The notes under the pieces are model-generated. The model ran no database searches. It saw nothing but the letters and a program-made list of their open reading frames with translations, and was not told the origin of the DNA. From Fidelibacterota bacterium (GTDB taxonomy: Bacteria; Fidelibacterota; JAANXI01), in contig JAANXI010000027.1 of assembly GCA_018263365.1 (NCBI GenBank), positions 1-15,500 of the forward strand: a stretch of DNA of 15,500 nucleotides. The letters run 5' to 3'. A program made the position numbers and the translations under genes. Positions 1-6,484 of the stretch are shown piece after piece. Position 1 is the stretch's first letter. Every line of letters starts with the position of its first letter.

Positions 1-8
1 TTCCAACA

Positions 9-40
9 GTGCTCGAGTGTTCCCGTGTTCAAGTGTTATA
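9..40. repeat. Short tandem repeat, period 8, consensus GTGTTCNN
   Basis: Four successive 8-base units start at 9, 17, 25 and 33: GTGCTCGA, GTGTTCCC, GTGTTCAA and GTGTTATA. The unit is degenerate but the period is exact. It lies in non-coding DNA at the window edge, so the array may extend further left. I see no gene in 1-239. Similar short GTGTTC-type intergenic repeats occur in several environmental bacterial genomes, but family membership here is inferred. Confidence 0.55.
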
Positions 41-104
41 GTTACAACCTCCTCTGTCGAGAGTCCCTGGGTAAGTGTTTGTTTTTCTGTTTTGGTTAAA
101 TTTA

Positions 105-141
105 GCGTTTTTCTTTGCGTTCTCTGCGTCTTTGCGGTGGG
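105..141. repeat. Intergenic short-unit repeat (CTTTGCGT-type)
   Basis: Three units of 8-9 bases follow each other: CTTTGCGT (113-120), TCTCTGCGT (121-129) and CTTTGCGG (130-137), flanked by GCGTTTTT and GGTGGGTTTT. On the other strand this reads as CGCAAAGACGCAGAGAACGC. From memory, repeats of this CGCAAAGACGCAAAG type are dispersed between genes in many unrelated bacterial genomes and have no agreed function. It precedes the small gene at 240 by about 100 bases. Confidence 0.55.
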
Positions 142-239
142 TTTTTTTCTGTTTTATTTCCGCTCTTAATTGTTTCCGAAATTGACTTTTCTGCCGGAAT
201 TCCCCACATTTCTATATCATTTATATTTAAAGGAATATC

Positions 240-485
240 ATGAGCAAGCGACCGGAAAAAGGGGAAACGCCGGAGGGATTTCATCTCCGCACGAACCGGT
301 GCATTCTCGATCCCACGGACGGCGAATGCCCGAAAGCAGTGATGGTCAACGGCCGGCTTTTTTGCGGCGTTGTGAGTATTCCGGTTATGCATCTGGACGA
401 TCTCTGTGGCGTCCTCTGGAGTGAGGAGCCGCTGGAACAACATCTGGAAAAATACCAGGCGTCTGATATCAAAATTCCGGTGTGA
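240..485 (+). CDS. Small hypothetical protein with four cysteines
   Basis: An 81-residue protein I do not recognise. The ATG at 240 follows AAAGGA with a few bases of spacing, a fair ribosome binding site. There is no signal peptide or membrane segment; the N-terminus is charged and hydrophilic. Four cysteines sit at about residues 21, 30, 42 and 56, the first two as C-x8-C. A compact metal-binding or redox fold is possible, but the spacing matches no zinc ribbon I know. The next gene, in the same direction, begins 63 bases later, so co-transcription with the CYTH gene is possible. The sensible start and codon use make it probably real; function is unknown. Confidence 0.6.
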   Translation: MSKRPEKGETPEGFHLRTNRCILDPTDGECPKAVMVNGRLFCGVVSIPVMHLDDLCGVLWSEEPLEQHLEKYQASDIKIPV

Positions 486-548
486 GCGCTTACACTCGAT
501 CCTCATTTTCCTAATGAAGAGCAATCCCATTTCCCCTACATTTGACTT

Positions 549-1073
549 ATGCCATCCAACGTTGAAATCAAAGCCCGCGTTACCGATCCAGATTCTCTTC
601 AACGGCGCCTTGATGATATAACCGGTGGTATTGAAGTCATACAAAATCAGCACGATACCTTTTTTCACACTCCTTACGGGCGGCTGAAACTCCGGCGGTT
701 TCCCGAAAGCCCTGCGGAGTTAATATATTATGACCGGTCGGATGCGCCGGGTCCGAAGAAATCGGATTTCCGGCGTCTCTTCCTTGACGATCCCGACTAT
801 TACCAGAAACTGCTTTCTGCTTCGCTCGGCATCCGTGGGGTGGTGGAAAAGACCCGCCGCCTCTATCGTATTGGACAGACGCGCATGCATCTGGATCACG
901 TGAAAAGCCTTGGTGATTTCCTTGAACTAGAGGTTATGCTTGAGCCAGGTCAGTCAACTGAAGAGGGCCAAACCGTTGCAGAAAAAATTATGGATCAGCT
1001 GAAAATCCGGAAAGAAGATCTCGTGGATGCCGCGTATATCGATCTCCTGGAAAGTTCAGACGGGATTGATTAA
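549..1073 (+). CDS. CYTH-domain protein (class IV adenylate cyclase-like)
   Basis: A 174-residue cytoplasmic protein formed by one CYTH domain. This fold makes a beta-barrel tunnel that binds triphosphates with divalent metal; members include CyaB adenylate cyclases and thiamine triphosphatases. The N-terminus reads NVEIKARV, the first barrel strand. The family signature is ExExK; here the first Glu is Asn4, a substitution I recall as common in bacterial members annotated as class IV cyclases. Further support comes from YYDRSDAPGPKKSDF (about residues 60-74), RMHLDHV and the late GDFLELEVML strand. The length is typical. No strong Shine-Dalgarno precedes the ATG at 549, so the start is only moderately certain. 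Cyclase versus triphosphatase activity cannot be decided from sequence. Confidence 0.85.
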   Translation: MPSNVEIKARVTDPDSLQRRLDDITGGIEVIQNQHDTFFHTPYGRLKLRRFPESPAELIYYDRSDAPGPKKSDFRRLFLDDPDYYQKLLSASLGIRGVVEKTRRLYRIGQTRMHLDHVKSLGDFLELEVMLEPGQSTEEGQTVAEKIMDQLKIRKEDLVDAAYIDLLESSDGID

Positions 1074-1081
1074 TCGTAACT

Positions 1082-1243
1082 CATGTTTTGCGGTTTCGGT
1101 TTGCGCGGATAAATTATATCAATATTGCTTCAGATTACAAACAAACTGAAGCCCTCAAGAATGAGAAGCGCTATCAGTTCCCCGACCTGAACGGCTGGGA
1201 TAGAAGCGGGATTGTTTACGGGGCATCTGACTATATATGCTAA
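1082..1243 (+). pseudogene. Possible gene remnant without a normal start
   Basis: The spacer between the CYTH and S9 genes contains an open frame ending at TAA 1241-1243. Its last 34 codons read like protein (for example EKRYQFPDLNGWDRSGIVYG) with codon choice resembling the neighbouring genes. There is no ATG or GTG; the only candidate start is a TTG at 1088 with no ribosome binding site. It may be the 3' end of a decayed gene, or chance. I do not recognise a family. Confidence 0.3.
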
Positions 1244-1312
1244 TCATATTCTTTAAAACCTCTTACTATAATTAGCCGTGAACTTCAATATTTCCCTCAC
1301 AGGAGACCTGTC

Positions 1313-3421
1313 ATGAAGAGAGAATCTGTTGTTTTTATTCTGGTATTACTCTGCGTTTCATTCGTTTTTGGCCAGAAACGGGCCTTTGAACTGGCCGATT
1401 ATTACCAGGTGGAGTACGTGGGAAGTCCGCATGTATCGCCGGGCGGCTCGACGCTCGCCTTCACCGTAACCACGTACAATTTGCCTGAGAGCGAAAAGGA
1501 AACGCAGATCTGGCTAATGAATGCCGACGGCGAAAATATCCGGCAGCTGACCTCCGGCGAAGAGGACGCTTCGCGGCCCCGGTGGTATCCCGACGGGAAA
1601 AGCCTGATGTATGTTTCCAAAGATACGGTCACTGACGAAAATCAGGCTTACCGGATCGACATCGAAACGCGCGAAATCAAACAACTCACGGATTTTAGTC
1701 TGGGGGTTGACAACCCCAATTGGAGCCCGGACGGAAAATATCTAGTCTTTGCCTCGCGCGTGTTTCCGGAGGCCGGCGCTGATTCGGAGAAAAACAAAGC
1801 ACTCCAGGAAGACATGGATGCCGGTCCCGTGAAAGCACACTATGCTGATCAGCTTCTGTATCGTCACTGGACATTCTTCAAGGATGGCAAACGGACGCAC
1901 CTGTTCTCAAGGAATCTGGAGACCGGCGAACTGGTTGACCTGACGCCGGGCCAGTGGGAATCGCCCCGCTTCGATCTGGGCGGCGGGGACGGCTACGCCA
2001 TTTCCCCGGACAGCAAGGAAGTCGTCTACGTCTCGAATCACGACAGCGTGCCAGCGGCGTCCACCAACGGCGATCTCTGGCTCGCGCCGATTGATGGCGG
2101 CAAGCCGAAAAACATTACTGATGATAATCCGGCGTTCGACGGTTACCCGCGTTATTCCCCTGACGGCAAATACATCGCATACACCATGCAGCGGAAACCC
2201 GGATATGAGTCCGATCTGATGCGGCTGGCGCTGTACAACCGAAAGACCGGCAAGCGAACGATCCTGACCGAAAATTTCCGCAATCACGTCTCGGACTTTC
2301 ACTGGGCGCCAAAGTCCAAATCCATTTACTTCGATTCGCCGTATCAGGGGCATTATCCCATCAGTAAAATCGATATCGCGTCCGGGCGCATCGAAAAGGT
2401 TGTTCCGGATATTTACGCCCGCGGATTTGACCTCGGGCCAAAAGGAAACACGCTGTATTACGGCGCCATGAGCGTCGACATGCCAACGGAAATCTTCGCT
2501 GCAAAAGCAGACGGTTCCAACAAAAAGCAACTCTCAAACTTCAACGGCGAACTGCTGGAGGAAGTGGACTTTCGCCCGGTGGAAACCACGTGGGTAGAAA
2601 GCACTGACGGAAAGAAAATTCAGGTCTTCATTATCAAACCGCATAATTTTGAGCCGGATAAAAAATATCCGCTGATTCTGAATGTGCACGGCGGTCCCCA
2701 GGGGATGTTCGGCGACAGCTTCCGCGGAGATTACCAAATGTATCCCGGCTCGGGATATGTGGTGGCGTTTAGTAACCCCAGAGGATCAACAGGATACGGG
2801 CAGGAGTTCACCGCCCAGATCTCCGGCGACTGGGGCGGACAGGTCTTCCGGGACCTTATGGCCGTCACCGACTATCTGGAAACGCTCCCGTATGTTGATA
2901 AAGATCGAATTGGCGCAATGGGGTGGTCATACGGCGGCTACATGATGAACTGGTTTGAGGGCCATACCGATCGGTTTAAAGCACTCGTTTCCATGATGGG
3001 CGTGTACGATTTGCGCTCGTTTTACGGCGCGACGGAAGAACTCTGGTTTCCCGAGTGGGATCTCAGTGGTCAGCCGTGGAATTCCGAGCAATACGAAAAA
3101 TGGTCGCCGTCCAATTTTGTGGAGAACTTCAGCACGCCGTGCCTAGTCATCACCGGGAAACGGGATTACCGCGTTCCCTATACGCAGAGTCTGCAACTGT
3201 TTACCGATCTCCAGAAGATGGACGTCGGGTCCGAACTCATCGTCTTTGAAAACGACGGCCACTGGCCGAACCGACTGAAATCGATGCCGTTTTATTATAA
3301 TGCCCACTTGTACTGGTTCCACAAATACCTAGGCGGGGATCCGGCGCCGTATGATATGAAGGATATGTGGCGCAATCAGATCTTGCAGTGGGGCGCCGAA
3401 CAAAAAGCAAGTTCAAAGTGA
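1313..3421 (+). CDS. Secreted S9-family peptidase (prolyl oligopeptidase / acylaminoacyl peptidase type)
   Basis: A 702-residue serine peptidase. The start is firm: AGGAGA lies seven bases before the ATG. Residues 1-20 form a signal peptide, probably cleaved at FG|QK, so it acts in the periplasm or outside. Residues about 25-420 form a beta-propeller with repeated TolB/WD40-like PDM motifs such as SPDGKYLVF and SPDGKYIAYT, which gates access to the active site. The C-terminal alpha/beta-hydrolase domain (about 430-690) carries the triad Ser539 in GWSYGG, Asp618 in GKRDYRVP and His650 in NDGHWP; HGGP near 460 supplies the oxyanion region. The spacing matches the S9B/S9C families. It likely cleaves short peptides for nutrition. 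A TATAAT at 1267-1272 could be its -10 box, but no good -35 box is present. Confidence 0.93.
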   Translation: MKRESVVFILVLLCVSFVFGQKRAFELADYYQVEYVGSPHVSPGGSTLAFTVTTYNLPESEKETQIWLMNADGENIRQLTSGEEDASRPRWYPDGKSLMYVSKDTVTDENQAYRIDIETREIKQLTDFSLGVDNPNWSPDGKYLVFASRVFPEAGADSEKNKALQEDMDAGPVKAHYADQLLYRHWTFFKDGKRTHLFSRNLETGELVDLTPGQWESPRFDLGGGDGYAISPDSKEVVYVSNHDSVPAASTNGDLWLAPIDGGKPKNITDDNPAFDGYPRYSPDGKYIAYTMQRKPGYESDLMRLALYNRKTGKRTILTENFRNHVSDFHWAPKSKSIYFDSPYQGHYPISKIDIASGRIEKVVPDIYARGFDLGPKGNTLYYGAMSVDMPTEIFAAKADGSNKKQLSNFNGELLEEVDFRPVETTWVESTDGKKIQVFIIKPHNFEPDKKYPLILNVHGGPQGMFGDSFRGDYQMYPGSGYVVAFSNPRGSTGYGQEFTAQISGDWGGQVFRDLMAVTDYLETLPYVDKDRIGAMGWSYGGYMMNWFEGHTDRFKALVSMMGVYDLRSFYGATEELWFPEWDLSGQPWNSEQYEKWSPSNFVENFSTPCLVITGKRDYRVPYTQSLQLFTDLQKMDVGSELIVFENDGHWPNRLKSMPFYYNAHLYWFHKYLGGDPAPYDMKDMWRNQILQWGAEQKASSK

Positions 3422-3468
3422 TCTACTTTGTTTAACATTACCAAAGATGCCATCTTTACTCTTTCCTT

Positions 3469-4062
3469 ATGAACACCCAATATTCAGAAAACCGAATCAA
3501 AATCCGCCCATACCGAGATGGGGATGCCGAGCTGCTTTACGAAGCGGCACGGGAATCCATCGATGAAGTATATCCTTGGCTGGAATGGTGCCATCCGGAG
3601 TATTCCATCGATGACAGCAGGGAGTGGATTGAGCGAACGCAGAGCTGGTGGAAGCAAAAGACCGAATTTCACTTTGCCATATTTCCGGCGGATGAAGATC
3701 GGCTGCTTGGCGGATGCGGGCTGAATCATATCGACGCGCCGCACAAGGTGGCCAACCTCGGCTACTGGGTGCGCAGCTCGGCAACCGGCCAGGGTATTGC
3801 CACAACGGCAACTATTCAACTCGCCAGGTATGCGTTCGATAAACTAAAGTTTAATCGCCTAGAAATTGTGATGTCGGTGGAAAACAGCGGCAGTCAGCGA
3901 GTCGCGGAAAAAGCAGCCGCGACCAACGAGGGACGGCTTCGAAACCGGCTCTTACTGCATGAGCGTCAGCATGATGCGTTCCTGTTTTCGCTGTTGCCGG
4001 GAGATTTGCCATATCAGGAAGGCGTACCCCTAAATGGGCACGCTCACTCCGAAAACGGCTAA
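3469..4062 (+). CDS. GNAT acetyltransferase, RimJ/RimL type
   Basis: A 197-residue cytoplasmic N-acetyltransferase that would move acetyl from acetyl-CoA to an amine. It starts with the family pattern IKIRPYRDGDAELL. LGYWVRSSATGQGIAT (97-112) is motif A, the acetyl-CoA pyrophosphate loop. ENSGSQRVAEKAAA and GRLRN correspond to the RimJ/RimL C-terminal pattern; the usual KAGA is KAAA here. The closest types are ribosomal-protein serine or alanine N-acetyltransferases, but substrates of this group are hard to predict. About 17 residues follow the usual end at LLPGDL. No clear ribosome binding site precedes the ATG. The next gene begins 25 bases after the stop. Confidence 0.85.
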   Translation: MNTQYSENRIKIRPYRDGDAELLYEAARESIDEVYPWLEWCHPEYSIDDSREWIERTQSWWKQKTEFHFAIFPADEDRLLGGCGLNHIDAPHKVANLGYWVRSSATGQGIATTATIQLARYAFDKLKFNRLEIVMSVENSGSQRVAEKAAATNEGRLRNRLLLHERQHDAFLFSLLPGDLPYQEGVPLNGHAHSENG

Positions 4063-4073
4063 ATCCCTCTGCC

Positions 4074-4090
4074 AAAGGAGTGCCAACTTG
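4074..4090 (+). promoter_or_regulatory. Ribosome binding site that fixes a TTG start
   Basis: AAAGGAG at 4074-4080 sits seven bases before TTG 4088-4090. Starting there gives a clean signal peptide. The in-frame ATG at 4034 would overlap the previous gene and bury the hydrophobic segment behind 18 polar residues. The TTG is therefore the likely start. Confidence 0.75.
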
Positions 4091-4879
4091 AAACCTCACA
4101 AATTTATCTATGCAGTCATTCTTGGAATGACTTTTTGCCTTCCTCCGCTGGTTTTCAGCCAGGATACACTTACAGTGATGACCTATAACATCCACCATGC
4201 GGAAGGCATGGACGGGGTCGTCAACGAGAACCGAATTGCAGAAATTATCAAAGAGGTTGATCCCGACTTTGTGGCGCTCCAGGAGGTGGATTCGGGTACT
4301 GTCCGGTCCTTTCGCACGGATCAGCCTGGGGCCATCGCCCACCTATCGAACCGCGTCGCATATTTCGGGCACAACCTGAATTTTCAGGGCGGCGGATACG
4401 GCAATGTTATTCTTACCAGGGATTCCGTCTCGGCATGGGATAATGTCTTTCTTCCATCACGGTACCAAGGGGAACAGCGCGGCGTCATGTATGTTCGCAC
4501 GGACGTCAACGGGCGGAAACTTCTCTTTCTTGCGACGCACCTGGATTACCGCTCCAAAGATGTGGAACGCCTGGCGAGCGTCGCTATGATCGATTCGCTG
4601 ATCGACGCGCTCAAAATCTCCAATGTCATACTGGCCGGCGATTTGAATGATATACCGGAGAGCGAAACCGTTCGAAGAATCCGGCAAAATATCGGATTAC
4701 AGGCTGTCCAGCGAGCTGGCGGTCAAAAAACGGTGTTTACCTTTCCGGCCGATTCCGCGACGAAGAAAATCGACTACATTTTTACCAGCGATGACTTCCA
4801 ATGCATTGGTTATGCGGTTTTACACGAACCGGTAGCCTCAGATCATTTACCGGTGGTTACAAGAATTATGCTGCCGTAA
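4088..4879 (+). CDS. Secreted endonuclease/exonuclease/phosphatase (EEP) family hydrolase
   Basis: A 263-residue protein when started at TTG 4088, the choice supported by the ribosome binding site. MKPHKFIYAVILGMTFC... to about residue 25 is a signal peptide with likely cleavage after FSQ, so it is exported. The EEP fold motifs are complete and in order: TYNIHH (32-37), LQEVD with metal-binding Glu66, ATHLD with His151, AGDLND with Asp185 and Asn187, KIDYIF, and ASDHLPV with Asp252 and catalytic His253. The family cleaves phosphodiester or phosphomonoester bonds in DNA, RNA, sphingomyelin or inositol lipids using Mg2+. Export suggests extracellular nuclease or phosphodiesterase activity; the substrate is not readable. 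It probably shares a transcript with the acetyltransferase and ends before a strong hairpin. Confidence 0.88.
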   Translation: MKPHKFIYAVILGMTFCLPPLVFSQDTLTVMTYNIHHAEGMDGVVNENRIAEIIKEVDPDFVALQEVDSGTVRSFRTDQPGAIAHLSNRVAYFGHNLNFQGGGYGNVILTRDSVSAWDNVFLPSRYQGEQRGVMYVRTDVNGRKLLFLATHLDYRSKDVERLASVAMIDSLIDALKISNVILAGDLNDIPESETVRRIRQNIGLQAVQRAGGQKTVFTFPADSATKKIDYIFTSDDFQCIGYAVLHEPVASDHLPVVTRIMLP

Positions 4880-4904
4880 AAGATTTTCGGTAACGCTCAA
4901 GATA

Positions 4905-4951
4905 AAATCCCGCTTTAAGCCATTGAGGCTGAATAGCTTAAAGCGGGATTT
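4905..4951. terminator. Perfect 16-bp hairpin between convergent genes (bidirectional terminator)
   Basis: AAATCCCGCTTTAAGC (4905-4920) and GCTTAAAGCGGGATTT (4936-4951) are exact reverse complements with a 15-base loop. It lies between the stop of the EEP gene (4879) and that of the radical SAM gene (4958), which converge. The flanking A and T stretches are modest but present on both sides, so it probably stops transcription from both directions. Confidence 0.85.
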
Positions 4952-4957
4952 ACAATT

Positions 4958-6217
4958 TTAATACAAAAATTCCCGGATATCGTACGGTATGATCTTCGGA
5001 CCGGTCTTCGGGTCCTGGTAGCGCAATCCCGCCCGGATGCGCTGCTCTTGGTTTCTTCTGTCCTCCCAGGACATCGGTTCAATGCCCGCTTCCGCGGCAA
5101 CCGTCTCATAACGAGTTTCTTCCTGCGGATAAAAATCCGAGAAGTAGATAAAATCGTCGGTGTCCAGGCGCATCCGGTTAAGCGCATCTACTGTTTCTTC
5201 CACATGGATCTCATCGAAGTCTTTTCCGCCGGCGCCAAGCAGAACGATAGCACCTACGTCCACGCCGCCGGCCTTGATTTTGTTCACCGCCCCGACCATT
5301 TCCGCTTTGCTGCCCGGCTTCTCCAGGAATTCCAGTAGCGCCTTACTCCCGCTCTCCATGCCGATATAGGCGCGGCGGACGCCCAGTTCGGCCATCTCCC
5401 GGAATTGCGTCTCGGATTTATAATCGCCTGTAAACAGGTCGATAAACGAATAGATGCCGTCGAAAACCGCTTCCCCGGCCCGGCGTCGCCGGGCGATCTC
5501 CTTTTTTCGGGTGTCATCTGCGATGATGGTATAAGAATCCCGGATTATTTCCAGCATTTCCAGCAGCCGTCTCTGTGGCATGATGAGAGCATTAGCGTCC
5601 GCAAGGAAAACGGATTTTCTCAATCCCAGGCTTTCGCCAAAGAAGTCGGTCACCGCGCAGATATGATTTTTCACATCTTCCGGAGATTTAATGCGAAAGC
5701 GCCGGTCCTGATAAAAATTGCAGAATGTACATTTATTATAGGAGCAGCCTTCGGTGATCTGCAGCACCAGCGAATAGTATTGGTCCGGCGGCAGAATACT
5801 CACCGGCTTGTAAATCCGCCGAATTTTTTCGGCATCTGCTTCCAATGCATCAAAATTATGCTCCACTGCCCTCTCAAACCAGCGGCAGGTGGATTTTCTC
5901 CCCTCCGGTGTTTCAATTGTGTACTCGTCTGGAAATTCACGTATATGCTCCAGCGTCTTTGTCATCTCATGGAAAAATTCCCGCTTCTCATTGTCCTCCA
6001 GTTTGCGGCGATGGCGGTGCGGGCCGGGCCCTCCATAAGTTGACCATTTGCGGAGTACGCTGTTGTCAAGTCCACGCTTGTAGTTAATACCGTCTACATA
6101 CGCCCCGATGAGTCGCCCCTTCCGATCAAAGGAGTAACTAGTCATCGTATCGATGGAGACGGAAAGGGCATGAGGCTTGGCTTTCATCAGAACCGTGGAT
6201 TTCGTTTGATCTGACAT
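4958..6217 (-). CDS. Radical SAM protein
   Basis: A 419-residue cytoplasmic radical SAM enzyme that would split S-adenosylmethionine with a [4Fe-4S] cluster. The cluster motif is in ITEGCSYNKCTFCNFY: cysteines 158, 163 and 166, giving C-x4-C-x2-C rather than the classical C-x3-C-x2-C. I recall the GCSxNxCTFC form from a subgroup of Elp3/YgiQ-like radical SAM proteins. Downstream, YIGMESGSKALLEFLEKPGS and the VGAIVLLGAGGKDFDEIHV segment match the later TIM-barrel strands and SAM-binding regions of that group. The 150 residues before the motif form a domain I do not recognise. The reaction is unknown. The start at 6217 lacks a clear ribosome binding site; an internal Met11 is an alternative. 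It is transcribed away from hsp20. Confidence 0.88.
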   Translation of the reverse strand: MSDQTKSTVLMKAKPHALSVSIDTMTSYSFDRKGRLIGAYVDGINYKRGLDNSVLRKWSTYGGPGPHRHRRKLEDNEKREFFHEMTKTLEHIREFPDEYTIETPEGRKSTCRWFERAVEHNFDALEADAEKIRRIYKPVSILPPDQYYSLVLQITEGCSYNKCTFCNFYQDRRFRIKSPEDVKNHICAVTDFFGESLGLRKSVFLADANALIMPQRRLLEMLEIIRDSYTIIADDTRKKEIARRRRAGEAVFDGIYSFIDLFTGDYKSETQFREMAELGVRRAYIGMESGSKALLEFLEKPGSKAEMVGAVNKIKAGGVDVGAIVLLGAGGKDFDEIHVEETVDALNRMRLDTDDFIYFSDFYPQEETRYETVAAEAGIEPMSWEDRRNQEQRIRAGLRYQDPKTGPKIIPYDIREFLY

Positions 6218-6232
6218 CGCCGGGAAATTTAG

Positions 6233-6358
6233 GTGTCAAACGATGGCTCTGCCAGTATTAATCTTTGGACGTGTCAAAATGGTATTCCCACTGTCAATTT
6301 TTCCTTGCCGCTGTTTCAATTTGACAGCGCCCCCATCGTCGGAACTGCCAATTTTTCC
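6233..6358. promoter_or_regulatory. Cluster of TGTCAA elements between radical SAM gene and hsp20
   Basis: Five related elements lie within about 125 bases: GTGTCAAA (6233-6240), GTGTCAAA (6271-6278), CTGTCAAT (6291-6298), an inverted copy in ATTTGACAGC (6319-6328) and CTGCCAAT (6345-6352). The third and fifth extend to a shared 14-mer CTGYCAATTTTTCC (6291-6304 and 6345-6358, one mismatch). CGCTGT (6309-6314) and ACAGCG (6324-6329) form an inverted repeat with a 9-base spacer. This looks like a multi-site operator upstream of the hsp20 promoter. The binding protein is not known; this is not the CIRCE sequence. Confidence 0.45.
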
Positions 6359-6369
6359 ATCAAAACGGA

Positions 6370-6398
6370 TTGGCATATCACTTGTATCTGTATATAGT
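6370..6398 (+). promoter_or_regulatory. Probable housekeeping sigma-type promoter of hsp20
   Basis: TTGGCA (6370-6375) and TATAGT (6393-6398) are separated by exactly 17 bases, close to the -35/-10 consensus. Transcription would start near 6405 and leave a leader of roughly 77 bases before the ATG at 6482. The TGTCAA cluster lies just upstream. Confidence 0.55.
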
Positions 6399-6446
6399 GA
6401 AAATGATGAAGAAAGATTTTTGAAAACAGAAACGTAAAAAAACCAT

Positions 6447-6484
6447 AGTGATAATGAATCACTTGAAAGGAGGAATTCATTATG
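6447..6484 (+). promoter_or_regulatory. Candidate RNA thermometer / start-site hairpin of hsp20
   Basis: ATAATGAAT (6451-6459) is perfectly complementary to ATTCATTAT (6475-6483). The 9-bp stem has a single G-C pair. Its 15-base loop carries the Shine-Dalgarno AAAGGAGG, and the right arm takes in the A and T of the start codon (6482-6484). A second hairpin, AGTGAT (6447-6452) with ATCACT (6458-6463) around a 5-base loop, uses the same left arm and would leave the start site free. The two folds are mutually exclusive. A weak AU-rich stem over the start codon of a small heat-shock gene is the classic layout of an RNA thermometer. The pairing is seen directly; temperature control is inferred. 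Confidence 0.55.

Noticed and set aside
102..668. 188-residue open frame on the minus strand
   Set aside because: It runs antisense through the 81-residue gene and the start of the CYTH gene, and its C-terminus is translated from the intergenic repeat. No family resemblance.
1907..2530. 207-residue open frame on the minus strand inside the S9 peptidase gene
   Set aside because: It is fully antisense to a gene with clear catalytic motifs and is explained by that gene's codon bias.
3890..3960. Possible frameshift in the acetyltransferase C-terminus
   Set aside because: The stretch QRVAEKAAATNEGRLRNRLL still matches the family pattern in one frame through to the usual end, so the gene is intact.
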